DNA from: Blumeriella jaapii
Lineage: Eukaryota; Ascomycota; Leotiomycetes; Helotiales; Drepanopezizaceae
DNA: 64,000 bases
Assembly: GCA_009599575.1 (NCBI GenBank)
Contig: VWND01000008.1
Location: forward strand, 62,001 to 126,000
Reading direction: 5' to 3'
The notes beneath the pieces were generated by a model. It was given only the letters and a program-made list of their open reading frames with translations. It was not told where the DNA came from and did no database searches. Numbering within the stretch: the first letter of the stretch is position 1; the number at the start of each line of letters is the position of its first letter. A program made the translations under genes and the position numbers. This document shows positions 34,585-45,239 of the stretch, in pieces.

Positions 34585-34998
34585 TGTAAAAATTGAAAGG
34601 CAGGGAAACACTAATTCAGACAATAAAGCTCAGATAAGATTGAGTTGATAATCAGACTAATTTTTACCTTTTAAATTTCTAATAAAAAGCGCGTATAAGT
34701 ATAAAAGAAAAAATGGAGCCCTCGAAAAAAGTATTTCCTAGAAAACCAGGCGAATTTTATTTAATATGCTTTTCAAGCTTTTATTCCGACCTTTTTTTAA
34801 TTTTTTTTAATATAATTTTAATAACTGGGTTTTTAGCAATTATTTTTATAAGATATTTTATTTAAATATTATTTTTAGCTTTTATAATATTATCCGGCCT
34901 TTACGGCCTATCCGCAGAAAATATTATTCGAAAATTAATAAAAAGCAAAAGATTTTAACGAATTATTTGATTTATATACGTAATATTAATTTCTGATA
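34585..34998 (-). repeat. 3' LTR of A5 (family A)
   Basis: This 414-bp LTR has a clean outer start (tgtaaaaattgaaaggcagg) and a RIPed inner end (ttctgata). The purine tract on the minus strand abuts at 34999. Confidence 0.92.
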
Positions 34999-35253
34999 TT
35001 ACTTTTTTTTTTAAGCTTTTGGTTTTTAAAAGCGATTGATTTTTTTATACGTATGCTTTCGTATATAACGTACGTTACGCCTTCGAAATAACGTACGGTT
35101 TTTTCCGTTTGCGGTCGTGAATTATAGCTGTTTTTTTCGCTTTCGGTCGTAAATTATAATTGTTTTGCTATTTTATTTTTTTTGTTTTCGATAGCGCTCG
35201 CATTTTCGTTTAAAAAAGCCTTTTTTCTTAAAATAGCCGCAATTTTTCTGTTT

Positions 35254-35284
<31 letters not shown>

Positions 35285-36200
35285 ATCAGCTTTTTTTTTT
35301 TTAATCAATTGCTTTTCGCCGCGTTCGCCGCGAACTTTTAAAATATTTTTGATTTTTATCTGCTTTCGGTGCGCACGCCTAATTTTACGCGAAAGCATTA
35401 CAACGGCTTTTTTATTTTTTTGCGTTTTCGAGCTTTTTAATATAAAATACAACCGCTGCAAAGCTTCGTATATTTAATACTTTTCTATAAATTTTTTAAA
35501 TTTTTACTCGGATTCGCTTTTAATTAGCTATAAATTTCTGCCGTATACGCCGCCGAAGCGCAAATCCTTTTTTCGGATCTTAACGATTTTATAAATCGCT
35601 TCGATGCTACTACCGTCGCTACCGTTTTTTTTTTTATTGCCGAAGCCAAAGCTTTTGCTAAAACCTTTATCGATTTTATTATTTACGACGCTTATATAAA
35701 TCGTTTAAAAAAAATAACGCTTCGGCTTTTATAATAATCGAAAATCGTACGAATCGCGCCGCGGCTCGGGCTGCCGCTGCTGCTGCTGCGCCCGCTTTTG
35801 CCGATTTAACGGCTGTTATTATTTTGAAAGCCTTAGCTGCGCCGGCCCTTTTATTTAACAACGCTAGTATAAAACGTATTTTTCGACGTTTCGAAAACGT
35901 CGCTCGGATTTATTTTAATTAATTAAATTAAATTTTAAATTTTTACGAAAATATCGTAGCTGCAATTCAAAATTCGATTATGGCCATTATAAAAGCTTTA
36001 ATTAAAATAAATCGAATATTCTGCGAATTCGTTTAATATTAATTCTTTTTAATCTGCCGCTATTTTTAAATCTAAAAAAAATAACGATAAAAATAAAAAA
36101 AGAAATAATAATAATAATACGAATAATAAATCGTTTTAACGACGGTTTTAAGATTTTTTAAGTATTTTTTTTTTCTTGCTTTTACGACGCGCATTCGTTA
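34999..36200 (-). other. A5 3' region after the chromodomain
   Basis: On the minus strand, the frame at 35461-35252 (MQRLYFILKSSKTQKNKKAV, then RKIRRAHRKQIKIKNILK, then RGERGEKQL and poly-Lys) is the clearest version of the conserved 3' segment. The GCN/NGC-rich block at 35755-35850 reads as Ala-rich on both strands. Function is unknown. Confidence 0.6.
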
Positions 36201-36677
36201 TTGCTTCGTTGCTATTATTTATTATATTTTTTAAATATTTTTTTACAATTTCTTTTGCGTTCGTAAAATAGTTTTCTAACTTTTACGAGTTTTCGCTTAA
36301 TAAATAGTTCTTTTATCGTATTAAATAATATCGGCTTTTTTTTATATTTTTGTAAGCTTATATTAATTTAACTTCGTATTCTTCGGATTTTTAAAATTTT
36401 ATTATATTATTTTACGGCTCGATATCGTTCCGACTCTGCTAAAATTCTAATAAAAAAACGTGAAAAATATCGTAAATACGATATTAAAAAAAAAGCTCGA
36501 ATTAATAAGCTTAATCGTGCTCGTATATAATTCGCTTAATTTTAAAAAACTTTAAATATTTATTTAAAAGCTTTCGAAAAAATCGCAGCTATCGAAAGTT
36601 TTTAATCGATAATAATACTTTATCGCTTATTTAAAATCTAATCTTTTTGTATTTAGCGTCGTAAAACCTTTTATAAT
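36201..36677 (-). pseudogene. A5 chromodomain and integrase C-terminus
   Basis: The minus strand is collinear with A2 3460-3930. The integrase end (KNFR.L..FRKLLNKYLK near 36620-36540, IIYEHD near 36530) and a chromodomain at about 36410-36215 are present. E interrupts it at the FYDAKYKK segment. Confidence 0.75.
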
Positions 36678-37268
36678 TGTCAGGGGTGCAAACGAGCAGA
36701 AGGTTCGTAAATAAATTGCATTAACTACGAGGTTCTAAATTAGAAATGTCGCGAAGTCTAAAATGCAATATATGCGGGCTCCGATATCACGTAATAACAA
36801 CATGATTTTCGGACCACGTAATCAACGAACTAACGTTTCATCCTTTTATATATAATTCTTTTTTTTATTTTTTCATTTAATTTTTTCGTCGTCGAAATTT
36901 ACTTTTATAAATCGAGCTTCGTTCGCAAAGCGTTTTTATAAACGAATGCGGGATTCAGCTAAAAAAAAAAAAATAGTAAAAAAGACAGGCTTTTTTAATT
37001 TCGAAAGCAGAACAACTGATTTTTTTATAATAAAAAAAAATTAATAGCAGTTTTTTGTGTTTAATAACGGTTGTAAAAGCCTTTTTTAATAATAAAAGCT
37101 CGTTTTCGTTATTCGTCGATATAGCACGTTTTCTGTTAGCAATTTTGGCTTTAGCTAATTTTGCTTTAATCGGATAAGATTTCTAAAAAAAACGTATAAC
37201 GAATTCAGTTATAAAATTATATGCGTTGATAACGTTTTTTAATAATTTTTAAAACTAATCTTCGGCGT
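36678..37268. mobile_element. E: fragment of an unclassified LTR-like element
   Basis: It starts with TGTCAGGGGTGCAAACGAGC exactly where family A homology stops, preceded by ataat. It is cut by A6 at 37269. Start TGTCAGGGG, a TATATATAA box near 36848 and later AT-rich sequence suggest the 5' LTR of a further element read on the plus strand, but the other LTR is outside the window. The first 160 bases are GC-balanced. No protein motif is recognised in the rest. Confidence 0.55.
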
Positions 37269-38720
37269 TGTCAGGAACCAACATCACGTGTATAAGTCAG
37301 GTGATCCGCCAAAACCCTCTGCCTCCTACCAACCCTCGAATAAAACTTTCTGCGGATAGGCCGTAGGAGCCGGATAATACTATAAAAGCTGGAAATAATA
37401 TTTAGATAAAATATTTTATAGGAATAATTATTAAAAAACCAATTATTAGGATTATATTAAGAAAAATAAAAAAAGGTCGGAATAGTAGTAGTAGTAGTAG
37501 TATTGATTAACGTCTAGCGGAGGGCAGCCATAACTCGGTCTGCCTTCCTAGGACCTCCCAGGGGGTACGGAGACGTGCTAAGCTAAGGATTTAAATACAA
37601 AAAGTACGACCCCGAAAGCAGTTCGTATTAGTACAGCTACTGCTGCTGTCGATTACGCCCTTCGCCGCCCTTTGCGATGGTCCGTCAATAAAAAAAAGGT
37701 ATAAGCGTAAAGCTTTGGGTTTAAACCCAAGAATTGTGCGTACGGCACCGGCCAAATTTGGCCTGTCAATTGCGTGTTTATAAAGCGCAAACGTAGTATG
37801 ACCAATAGGCCTAAAAGGAAAAATAAAACAAAACAACAAAAAAGGCAGAAACTAGAAACCAAAAGGCCTTCGATGTTTTTAAAGATTACAAAGTATATAC
37901 GTATTAAAAGAGTAAAAACCACGATTGGGGAAAAGCTCTTTTAATACGCATATCCCGGGTCTCTGATCCCGCGGTATCGCAGCTCCTTTGTAATCTTGAA
38001 AAGCACTTTCAGAACTTCGAGTTGGCGGCGCCGAGTTGTCTCTCGAACGCTTGTTTTGTACGCGTTTGCAAACGCGTATGTTCTACCGGCACCCTTTCCT
38101 CCGTCAAATATGCTGTCGAGTCGGTTGTGTTCGGTAGGGACGATTATTCGAAGGCGCTGTACCGGGTTTTCGATATTCGAGCTGTCGATTTTTATTTTCC
38201 GCCTTTTCTCTTCAATACAATCCTTCTGGAATTTTCAGTAGGTATGCTCTCGTCAGGTAGATCGTAGTATTGTGCGTAATCGTAAAAATGGCCCGGATCG
38301 CCGGTAAGGAAAATCTCTTCGAAGTCGCCACGTGTCGATTGCTCAATTTTGGCTCTCCCGACACCTTTCGAATGCAACGACGCCCTCCTGCCTCAGGAGA
38401 AGAGCGTCAATTACAGTCGAAAGGGCGGAAGGTTCGTACCAGGCACCACGTACAGGTATTGAGTCTAGCCCGCGAGGTCGTCGTCGACCTCGCACCCCGA
38501 GGGGCGGCTGAAAAGGTCGGAATGGAGGCTGGAAAAGCATATTAAATAAAATTCGCCTGGTTTCCTGGGAAATATTCTTTTCGAAAGCTCCATCTTTTCT
38601 TTTGTATTTATATACGTTTTTACTAAAAATGTAAAAAATAAAAATCAGTTTGATTATCAATCCAATTTTATCTGAGTTTTATTATCTGAACTAATATTTC
38701 CCTGCTTTTTAATTTTTATA
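37269..38720 (+). repeat. 5' LTR of A6, split by an insertion
   Basis: The LTR halves 37269-37483 and 38524-38720 add up to 412 bp. The outer half is clean (TGTCAGGAACCAACATCACG), the inner end RIPed (ctgctttttaatttttata). Confidence 0.92.
37484..38510 (-). mobile_element. Un-RIPed 1.03-kb insertion, probable 5'-truncated non-LTR retroelement
   Basis: It is bounded by 13-bp direct repeats AAAAGGTCGGAAT (37471-37483 and 38511-38523). The left end is (tag)n, so on the minus strand the element ends in a (TAC)n-type tail, as expected for target-primed reverse transcription. Base composition is balanced and RIP signs are absent. Minus-strand frames include 38377-38192 (GDPGHFYDYAQYYDLPDESI) and an adjacent QTRTKQAFERQLGAANSKF segment. 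I do not recognise either. It could also be a SINE or a single-copy sequence moved by another mechanism. Confidence 0.6.
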
Positions 38721-38959
38721 TTTTAATTTTTTTATTTATCGGAACGGCAGTTCGATATTATTAAAATAACCTTTTATTATATTATTATATTTATATCGTT
38801 ATTATCGATATTATAGCTTTTCGCATTCGCAGCGAACAGGCATTTCCAGCTATTTAAAAAAACCCAGAACTTTCGGCTGCTTAGGGAAATTCCGTATTAT
38901 CGTTTTCCTTAACGTTACCAGCTTTATTAAAAGTCGAAAATATCCTACTACTAGAACGC

Positions 38960-40120
38960 GACGATTTCTTAACTTTTTTTATTTAAAAAATTATTAAAAA
39001 AAACTACGTTTAAAGCGATTCGGAAAAATTCTTTATCGAAACTCTGATTTATTTAGCTAATAAACGAATTCGCGCCGAACAAAAAAAAACGATAAACGTA
39101 AAAAAATAAAAAAAATACGAATTAAAATAAAACAAAAAAAAACTGAAAAAAAAATTTACGAAACAATTAAAAAACTCGAAAAAACCAAAAAACGCCGAAA
39201 CGAATTCCGAAAAAAGATTAAATAATTTTAACAAAAATTTAACGCTTTCGAAAATATCGAAAAAAAAATTTTTATATTTCTTAACACCGTTTTAATTAAA
39301 AAAAAACAGAAAATAATTTAAGCCGGCGATTATTATAAAATATCTTCGAAGTATTACGATAATAATATTTATTAAAAACGACCTAGTATTTTTTTTAAGT
39401 ATATTATATCTTTTGTAAAAGACATAGCGAATTCGAGCCGAAAAGCATTAAAAATAAAAGATTTTTTAATATATCGAAGAAAAAATATTAAAAAAGCTTA
39501 ATTTTTTATTCGGCGTACAAAGCGAAGTTTCCGCCAAAATAAAAAAATAATATTTTGTATTAATCAAAGAAAATTAACGCTTATGTTTTAGCTTTCGACA
39601 ATAAAATAAAAAAAAAATAAACCGGATACGAACGACGTTTTACGAATATTCGAATCATATGAAACGATTTCAAAAAATAAATATTAAACTTTTTAATAAA
39701 TGCGGAAAATCGAAAAATCGCGGCTTCGAATTTATACGATAAAGCGAAGCAAAAAAAGCATAAATTAATTAACGATTTCGTTGCTTATTTAAATAATCTC
39801 GAACAGCAGTTGTAAATAATAAACGATGCGATTAAAAAAAAAAATGCTTTTCGCAAAACTCCGATTTATTTTTCGAAAAAAAATTATTAAACGAAGTAAT
39901 ATTGCAGCTACAAATTCGTACGAAAAATTAATATTAATCGCTCGTCGTATCGAAAATGCTAATAAAATTATTAGCGACGAAACGAAAAATAATAAACGAC
40001 GAAACGAACGCAAAAAAAAAAAAAAAAAAAAGACTTATATTTACGATCAAAACTTAAAAGTTAAAACAGATATATACCGTTTTCGATTCGAAAATACGTT
40101 ATAAAACGAAAAACGAAAGC
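38960..40120 (+). pseudogene. A6 gag
   Basis: Sense frames give IYLANKRIRAEQKKTINVKK, TKQLKNSKKPKNAETNSEK, and the C-terminal frame 39826-40104 with MRLKKKMLFAKLRFIFRKK, then ARRIENANKIISDETKNNKR and poly-Lys. Stops replace Gln and Trp. It corresponds to A1 and A7 gag. The minus-strand frames at 39049-39234 and 39789-40013 are complements. 38721-38960 is the leader. Confidence 0.78.
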
Positions 40121-40169
40121 GAAAAAACGATAATTTTAATAAAATCCTTTGAAATTCTAAAACTTTTAA

Positions 40170-40765
40170 CGACTTTTTTTATTTTTCGAAATATAATCGC
40201 TGCTAAAAAAAAAGCATCGTATAGCTAATTATTTAAAAGTCGAATATTATAAATATAAAAAAAAAAAATATATAGTTTTAAACTGCTCCGAAGCTAACAA
40301 ATCTAAAAATTCGGAAAAAGCTTCCGCTCGATTTTAATTTCGTCGCTGTTAATAAAATCGAACGAAAAAAAAAAGCAGAAAATAATAATTTCAGTCGAAA
40401 TTAAAAAAGCCAAAAGCGAAACTCGTACGAAACGAGCTTTTATCGATTGCGGCGCGGAGAAAAACTGCGTAATTCAAAAGTTATTAATTAAATATAAATA
40501 AAAATCAATTTAAAAACGTATTAATTTATCTACGATTAAAAAAAAAGTAATTATTTACGGCACGCATACGCAATTTATTCGCGTTATTAATAATTATAAA
40601 ACAATTAAAAAAATACAAAGCGATTTCGTAGTTTGCGATATAAATATTCCAAAAATTTCATTTATTTTAGGATTTTTTTGGTTGCGAAATATCGATTCCG
40701 TTATAAGTTTTCGAGCTAAATCGTAGCGATATCCAGTCGAACGCTTACAGCTTAATTTCGTTATA
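40170..40765 (+). pseudogene. A6 zinc knuckles and protease
   Basis: The knuckle region at about 40186-40300 is heavily RIPed (YNRC.KKKHRIAN, then EYYKYKKKKYIVLNC). The protease loop RAFIDCGAEKNCVIQ at about 40434-40480 is intact with Asp. It continues to the linker IQSDFVVCDINIPKISF..FFWLRNIDSV and is cut by F at 40766. Confidence 0.8.
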
Positions 40766-41004
40766 CTTAGGGGCGCCTGTGGATAGGATTACAACCGATT
40801 TAACACCGAGTCAAATCCGAGTTAACATTTGGCGTAAAATTAACTCCGAATATAATCAAAGTTAACACGCGATTAATTAAAAATTAATCTTAGTGTTATT
40901 AAAGATTAATAGGTACGATAAATTATATAAAAATTCAAAGCTTCGAGAAAAATACAAATCTTATACGAATCTGTTATTACATTTTATTAACGCTTTTATT
41001 AACA

Positions 41005-41878
41005 CTACCTCGCCGCCACCACTTCGTCGCCACAACTATTATCACTACTACCACCACCACCACTATTATTATTACTACCATCACCTCGCTGCCACCATCT
41101 CGCTGCCACCATCTTATCGCCACCACCACCACCACTACTACCACTATTACCACCACTATTACCACCATCACCTCGCTGCCACCATCTCGCTGCCACCACC
41201 TCGTCGCCACCACCTCGTCGCCACCATCACCACCACTATTACCATCACTACCACTACTACCACTACTACCATTACCACTACCATTATTACCATTACTATT
41301 ATTATTTTGCTGCCACCACCTCGCTGCCACCACCTCGCTGCCACCATCTCGCTGCCACCACCTCGCTGCCACCACCTCGCTGCCACCATCTTATCGCCAC
41401 CACCACCACCACTACTACCACTACTACCATCATTACCACCACTATCACCATTACCACCACTACCATTATTACCATCACCATCACTACTATCACCACCACT
41501 TCGCTGCCACCATCTCGCTGCCACCATTTCGCTGCCACCACCTCGCTGCCACCACCTCGCTGCCACCATCATCACCACCATCACCACCACCACCACTACC
41601 ACTATTACTACCACCACTACCATCACTACCACCATTACTACCATTACCACCATTACCCACCACTATCACTATTACCACTACTACTACTACTACCACCATT
41701 ACCACCACTACCACCATTATCATCATTACCACCACTACCATCACTACCACTATTATTACCACTACCATCACTATCACCACTACTACTATTACCACCATTA
41801 CCACCACTACCATTACTACCACCATTACCACCACTATCACTATTATCACCACTACCATTATTATTATTATTATTATTT
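41005..41878. repeat. F left arm: C-rich minisatellite
   Basis: It alternates blocks of 14-bp units such as cctcgctgccacca with blocks of CCA/CTA/TCA triplets. The inverted counterpart is at 41969-42300. The frame at 40893-41906 is only this repeat translated (His/Tyr and LAATISLPP). Confidence 0.9.
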
Positions 41879-41911
41879 CGCTAATACTATTTTGCTAGAA
41901 AAATAACGAAA

Positions 41912-41953
41912 AGCCGAACAGCCGAACAGCCGAATAGCCGAACAGCCGAATAA
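41912..41953. repeat. 8-bp tandem repeat in the hairpin spacer
   Basis: Five copies of the unit gccgaaca (some gccgaata) lie in the spacer between the two arms of F. Confidence 0.85.
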
Positions 41954-41968
41954 GCTGGGTAGTTACAA

Positions 41969-42308
41969 TGGTAGCAGCGAGGTGATAGCAGCGAGGTGGT
42001 GGCAGCGAGGTGGTGGCAGCGAAATGATGGTGGTAATAATAATAATGGTGGTGATGGTGGTAGTGGTGGTAGTGGTGGTAGTGGTGGTAGTAGTGGTAGT
42101 GGTGGTAGTGGTGATAGTGGTGGTAATGGTGGTAATGGTAGTAATGGTGGTAGTGATGGTAGTGGTGGTAGTAATAGTGGTAGTGGTGGTGGTGGTGGTG
42201 GTGGTGATGATGGTGGCAGCGAGGTGGTGGCAGCGAGGTGGTGGCAGCGAGGTGGTGGCAGCGAGGTGATGGCAGCGAAATGATGGCAGCGAGGTAGTAT
42301 TAGCGAAA
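41969..42308. repeat. F right arm: G-rich minisatellite
   Basis: This is the reverse complement of the left arm: ggtggtggcagcga units of 14 bp and GGT/AGT/GAT triplet blocks. It closes with tagtattagcgaaa (42295-42308), the exact complement of tttcgctaatacta at 41876-41889. The open frames (VAARWWQRGGGSE repeats) are low-complexity artefacts. Confidence 0.9.
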
Positions 42309-42399
42309 ATATTATTTAATGTAGTATTAAATAAACGTGGTTTAATATAAGATTTTTAATTTAAATTCGAAAAGTTTAGTGAATATTAAATATCGAGTT

Positions 42400-42785
42400 A
42401 ATTTAGTTGTATAGATTTGTTTCGGTGTTAATACCGAGTATAATCGGTGTTAACACCGAGTATAATCGGTATTAATACCGATTATATTCGGTATTACCGA
42501 TTATACTCGGTGTTAAATCGTTATATCGATGTAAGAGTAAACCGCGCCACTTCGGTGTTAACACCGATTAACAACCGATTATATTCGGTTTAAAAAACCG
42601 ATTATACACCGATTATAATCGGTTATAATCGAATTAAAACCGGTTATAATCGGTGTATAATCGATTATAATCGGTGTATAATCGGTTTTTGAAACCGATT
42701 ATAATCGGTGTATACCCGGTTTTAAAACCGATTATAATCGGTGTATACCCCGTTTTGCAACCGGGTATAATCGGTTGTGATCCGA
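42400..42785. repeat. Cluster of ACCGATTATAATCGGT-type palindromes in F
   Basis: Many overlapping copies of a 16-bp palindrome or its variants (aacaccgagtataatcggtg, gtataatcgg, ggttataatcg) fill the subterminal region. A weaker version (aaccgatttaacaccgagt) lies near the left end. Confidence 0.85.
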
Positions 42786-42806
42786 CCCTAGATAAGCCGT
42801 ACGGTA

Positions 42807-43367
42807 ATCAAACGTTTTAAAAAGGAATTCAAAAGGGAGCAAGCGTTTTGTATCGTTTTAAAAAAAGCTACTGAAAAACAGTATTAATTACCCTTTAAAT
42901 ACGACGATTACGCCGACGTGTTCGACGATACCGCCGCGGTTATTCTAGTTTCTTATTATTTTATAAAGCATCGAATAAACCTCGCGGAGGAAAAGAACCT
43001 TTTTTAGGAATTAATTTATTTTTTATCGAAATCTGAATTTACCGAATTGCGCGAATATTTCGATTCGAGCTTAAAAAAAAGCTGGATAAAAAAATTCATT
43101 AGTTTTATCGGCGCACCGGTAATATTTATACCGAAAAAAAACGAAAGTTTACGATTATACGTCGATTATAAAAGTCTAAACGCAATTACGGTTAAAAATC
43201 GAATTTTCCTATTTTTTATAAACGAAACTTTGGATCGTTTGAAAAAAGCTAAAATATTTATTAAATTAAACTTTATTTAAGCGTACCACCGCTTTCGAAT
43301 AAAAAAGAAAAATAAATGGAAAATTGCGTTTCGCATTCGTTACGAACACTTCGAATACTGCGTATTA
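42807..43367 (+). pseudogene. A6 reverse transcriptase, N-terminal part
   Basis: The frame 43047-43280 reads MREYFDSSLKKSWIKKFISF, then GAPVIFIPKKNESLRLYVDY, KSLNAITVKNRIFLF and FIKLNFI. After a stop comes AYHRFRIKKKNKWKIAFRIR. A7 splits it at tatta before the palm YFDD motif, which lies at 62130. Confidence 0.88.
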
Positions 43368-43780
43368 TGTCAGGAACCAACATCACGTGTATAAGTCAGA
43401 TGATCCGCCAAAACCCTTTGCCTCCTACCAACTCTCGAATAATACTTTCTGCGGATAGGCCGTAGGGGCCGGATAATACTATAAGGGCTGGAAATAACAT
43501 TTAAATAAAACATTTTATAGAAATAATTGCTAAAAAACCAGTTATTAGGATTATATTAAAAAAAATTGAAAAAAAATCGGGATAGAGGCTAAAAAGCATA
43601 TTAAATAAGGTTCGCCTGGTTTCCTAGGAAATACTTTTTTCGAAAGCTCCACCTTTCCTTTTGTACTTATATACGCTTTTTATTAAAAATATAAAAAGTA
43701 GAAATCAGTTTGATTATTAATTTAATTTTATTTAAGTTTTATTATTTGAATTAATGTTTTTCTGCTTTTTAATTTTTATA
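43368..43780 (+). repeat. 5' LTR of A7
   Basis: This 413-bp LTR starts TGTCAGGAACCAACATCACG, clean, and its inner end is strongly RIPed (tctgctttttaatttttata). cacgtg and gtataag lie close to the outer end. Confidence 0.95.
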
Positions 43781-43959
43781 TTCTGATTTTTTTTTTTATC
43801 GGAACGGCAGTTCGATATTATTAAAACAATTTTTTATTATATTATTATATTTATATCGTTATTATCGATATTATAGCTTTTCGTATTCGCAGCGAACAAA
43901 CATTTTCAGTTATTTAAAAAGACTTAGCATTTTCGGCTGTTTAGAAAAACTTCGTACTA

Positions 43960-45230
43960 TCGTTTTTTCTAACGTTACCAGTTTTATTAAAAATCGAAAT
44001 TATTTTATTATTAAAACGCGACGATTTTTCAATTTCTTTTATCGAAAAAATTATTAAAAAAAGCCACGCTTAAAGCGATTCGAAAAAACTTTCCACCGAA
44101 ACTTTAATTTATTTAGCTAATAAACGAATCCGCGCCGACAAAAAAAAAACGATAAACGTAAAAAAGTAAAAAAGATACGAGCTAAAATAAAACAGAAAAA
44201 AACTAAAAACAAAATTTACGAAACAATTAAAAAATTCGAAAAAACCAAAAAACGCCGAAACGAATTCCGAAAAAAAATTAAATAATTTTAACGAAAACTT
44301 AACGCTTTCGAAAATATCGAAAAAAAGGTTTTTATACTTTTTAATATCGTTCCAATTGAAAAAAAACAGAAAATAACCTAAGCCGGCGATTATTATAAAA
44401 TATTTTCGAAGCACTACGATAATAATACTTATTAAAAACGATTTAGCATTTTTTCTAAGCATATTATATTTTTTATAAAAAACATAGCGAATTCGAGCCG
44501 AAAAGCATCAAAAATAAAAAACTTTTTAATATATCGAAGGAAAAATATTAAAAAAGCTTAATTTTTTATTCGGCGTGCAAAACGAAGTTTTCGTTAAAAT
44601 AAAAAAGTAATATTTTGTATTAATTAAAAGAAAATTAACGCTTATATTTTAGTTTTCGACGATAAAATAAAAAAAAAATAAACCGGATACGAACGACGTT
44701 TTACGAATATTCGAATTATATAAAACGATTTTAAAAAATAAATATTAAACTTTCTAATAAATACGGAAAATCGAAAAATCGCGGCTTCGAATTTATACGA
44801 TAAAGCGAAGCAAAAAAAGCATAAATTAATTAACGATTTCGTTGCTTATTTAAATAATTTCGAATAGCAATTGTAAATAATAAACGATGCGATTAAAAAA
44901 AGAATGTTTTTCGCAAAACTTCGATTTATTTTTCGAAAAAAAATTATTAAACGAAATAATATTATAATTATAAATTCGTACGAAAAATTGATATTAATCG
45001 CTCGTCGTATCGAAAATGCTAATAAAATTATCAGCGACGAAACGAAAAATAATAAACGACGAAACGAGCGTAAAAAAAAAAAAAAAAAAAAGACTTATAC
45101 TTACGATTAAAGCTTAAAAGCTAAAACAGATATATACCGTTTTCGATTCGAAAATACGTTATAAAAAAAAAAACGAAAGCGAAAAAACGACAATTTTAAT
45201 AAAATCCTTTGAAATTTTAAAATTTCTAAC
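43960..45230 (+). pseudogene. A7 gag
   Basis: One frame, apart from stops, gives LIYLANKRIRADKKKTINVK, TKQLKNSKKPKNAETNSEKK, then VFDDKIKK, KHKLINDFVAYLNNFE, INDAIKKRMFFAKLRFIF and ARRIENANKIISDETKNNK with poly-Lys. The middle part corresponds to the capsid domain of Ty3/gypsy Gag, and the C-terminal part leads into the zinc knuckles. The minus-strand frame at 44109-44462 is its complement. Confidence 0.82.
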
Positions 45231-45239
45231 GATTTTTTT

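Larger units (their letters stand above)
34585..36677 (-). mobile_element. A5: 3' part of a minus-strand family A element
   Basis: The 3' LTR (34585-34998), 3' region, chromodomain and integrase C-terminus of a minus-strand copy are present. The 5' part is cut off by E at 36678 and lies beyond the right edge of the window. The left flank atatt (34580-34584) is one expected TSD copy. Confidence 0.9.
40766..42804. mobile_element. F: 2.04-kb non-autonomous element with a giant GGT/CCA inverted repeat
   Basis: Family A homology stops at ...cgttata (40765) and resumes at taatcaaacg (42805), so the flanking duplication is TA (40764-40765 and 42805-42806). The ends are imperfect inverted repeats: the left has GGATTACAACCGATT at about 40782-40797 and the right, as complement, GGATCACAACCGATT. 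It has no transposase frame. The middle is a C-rich minisatellite, an 88-base spacer and its G-rich complement. The right third carries clustered palindromes. A TA-targeting Tc1/mariner or pogo-type non-autonomous element is the likeliest class. Confidence 0.65.

Noticed and set aside
37591..37922. Overlapping minus-strand frames of 82 and 89 codons in the 1.03-kb insertion
   Set aside because: They overlap in different frames in what would be the 3' untranslated part next to the (TAC)n tail, and have no recognisable motif.
40893..41906. 337-codon open frame rich in His, Tyr, Pro and LAATISLPP repeats
   Set aside because: It is the C-rich minisatellite arm of F. Other frames on both strands are also open (VAARWWQRGGGSE and poly-Val/Gly repeats), so openness comes from the repeat, not from coding.
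41005..42308. Regular repeats that could suggest a CRISPR array
   Set aside because: Units are directly adjacent, low-complexity and arranged as inverted arms without unique spacers; the setting is a eukaryotic retroelement nest.
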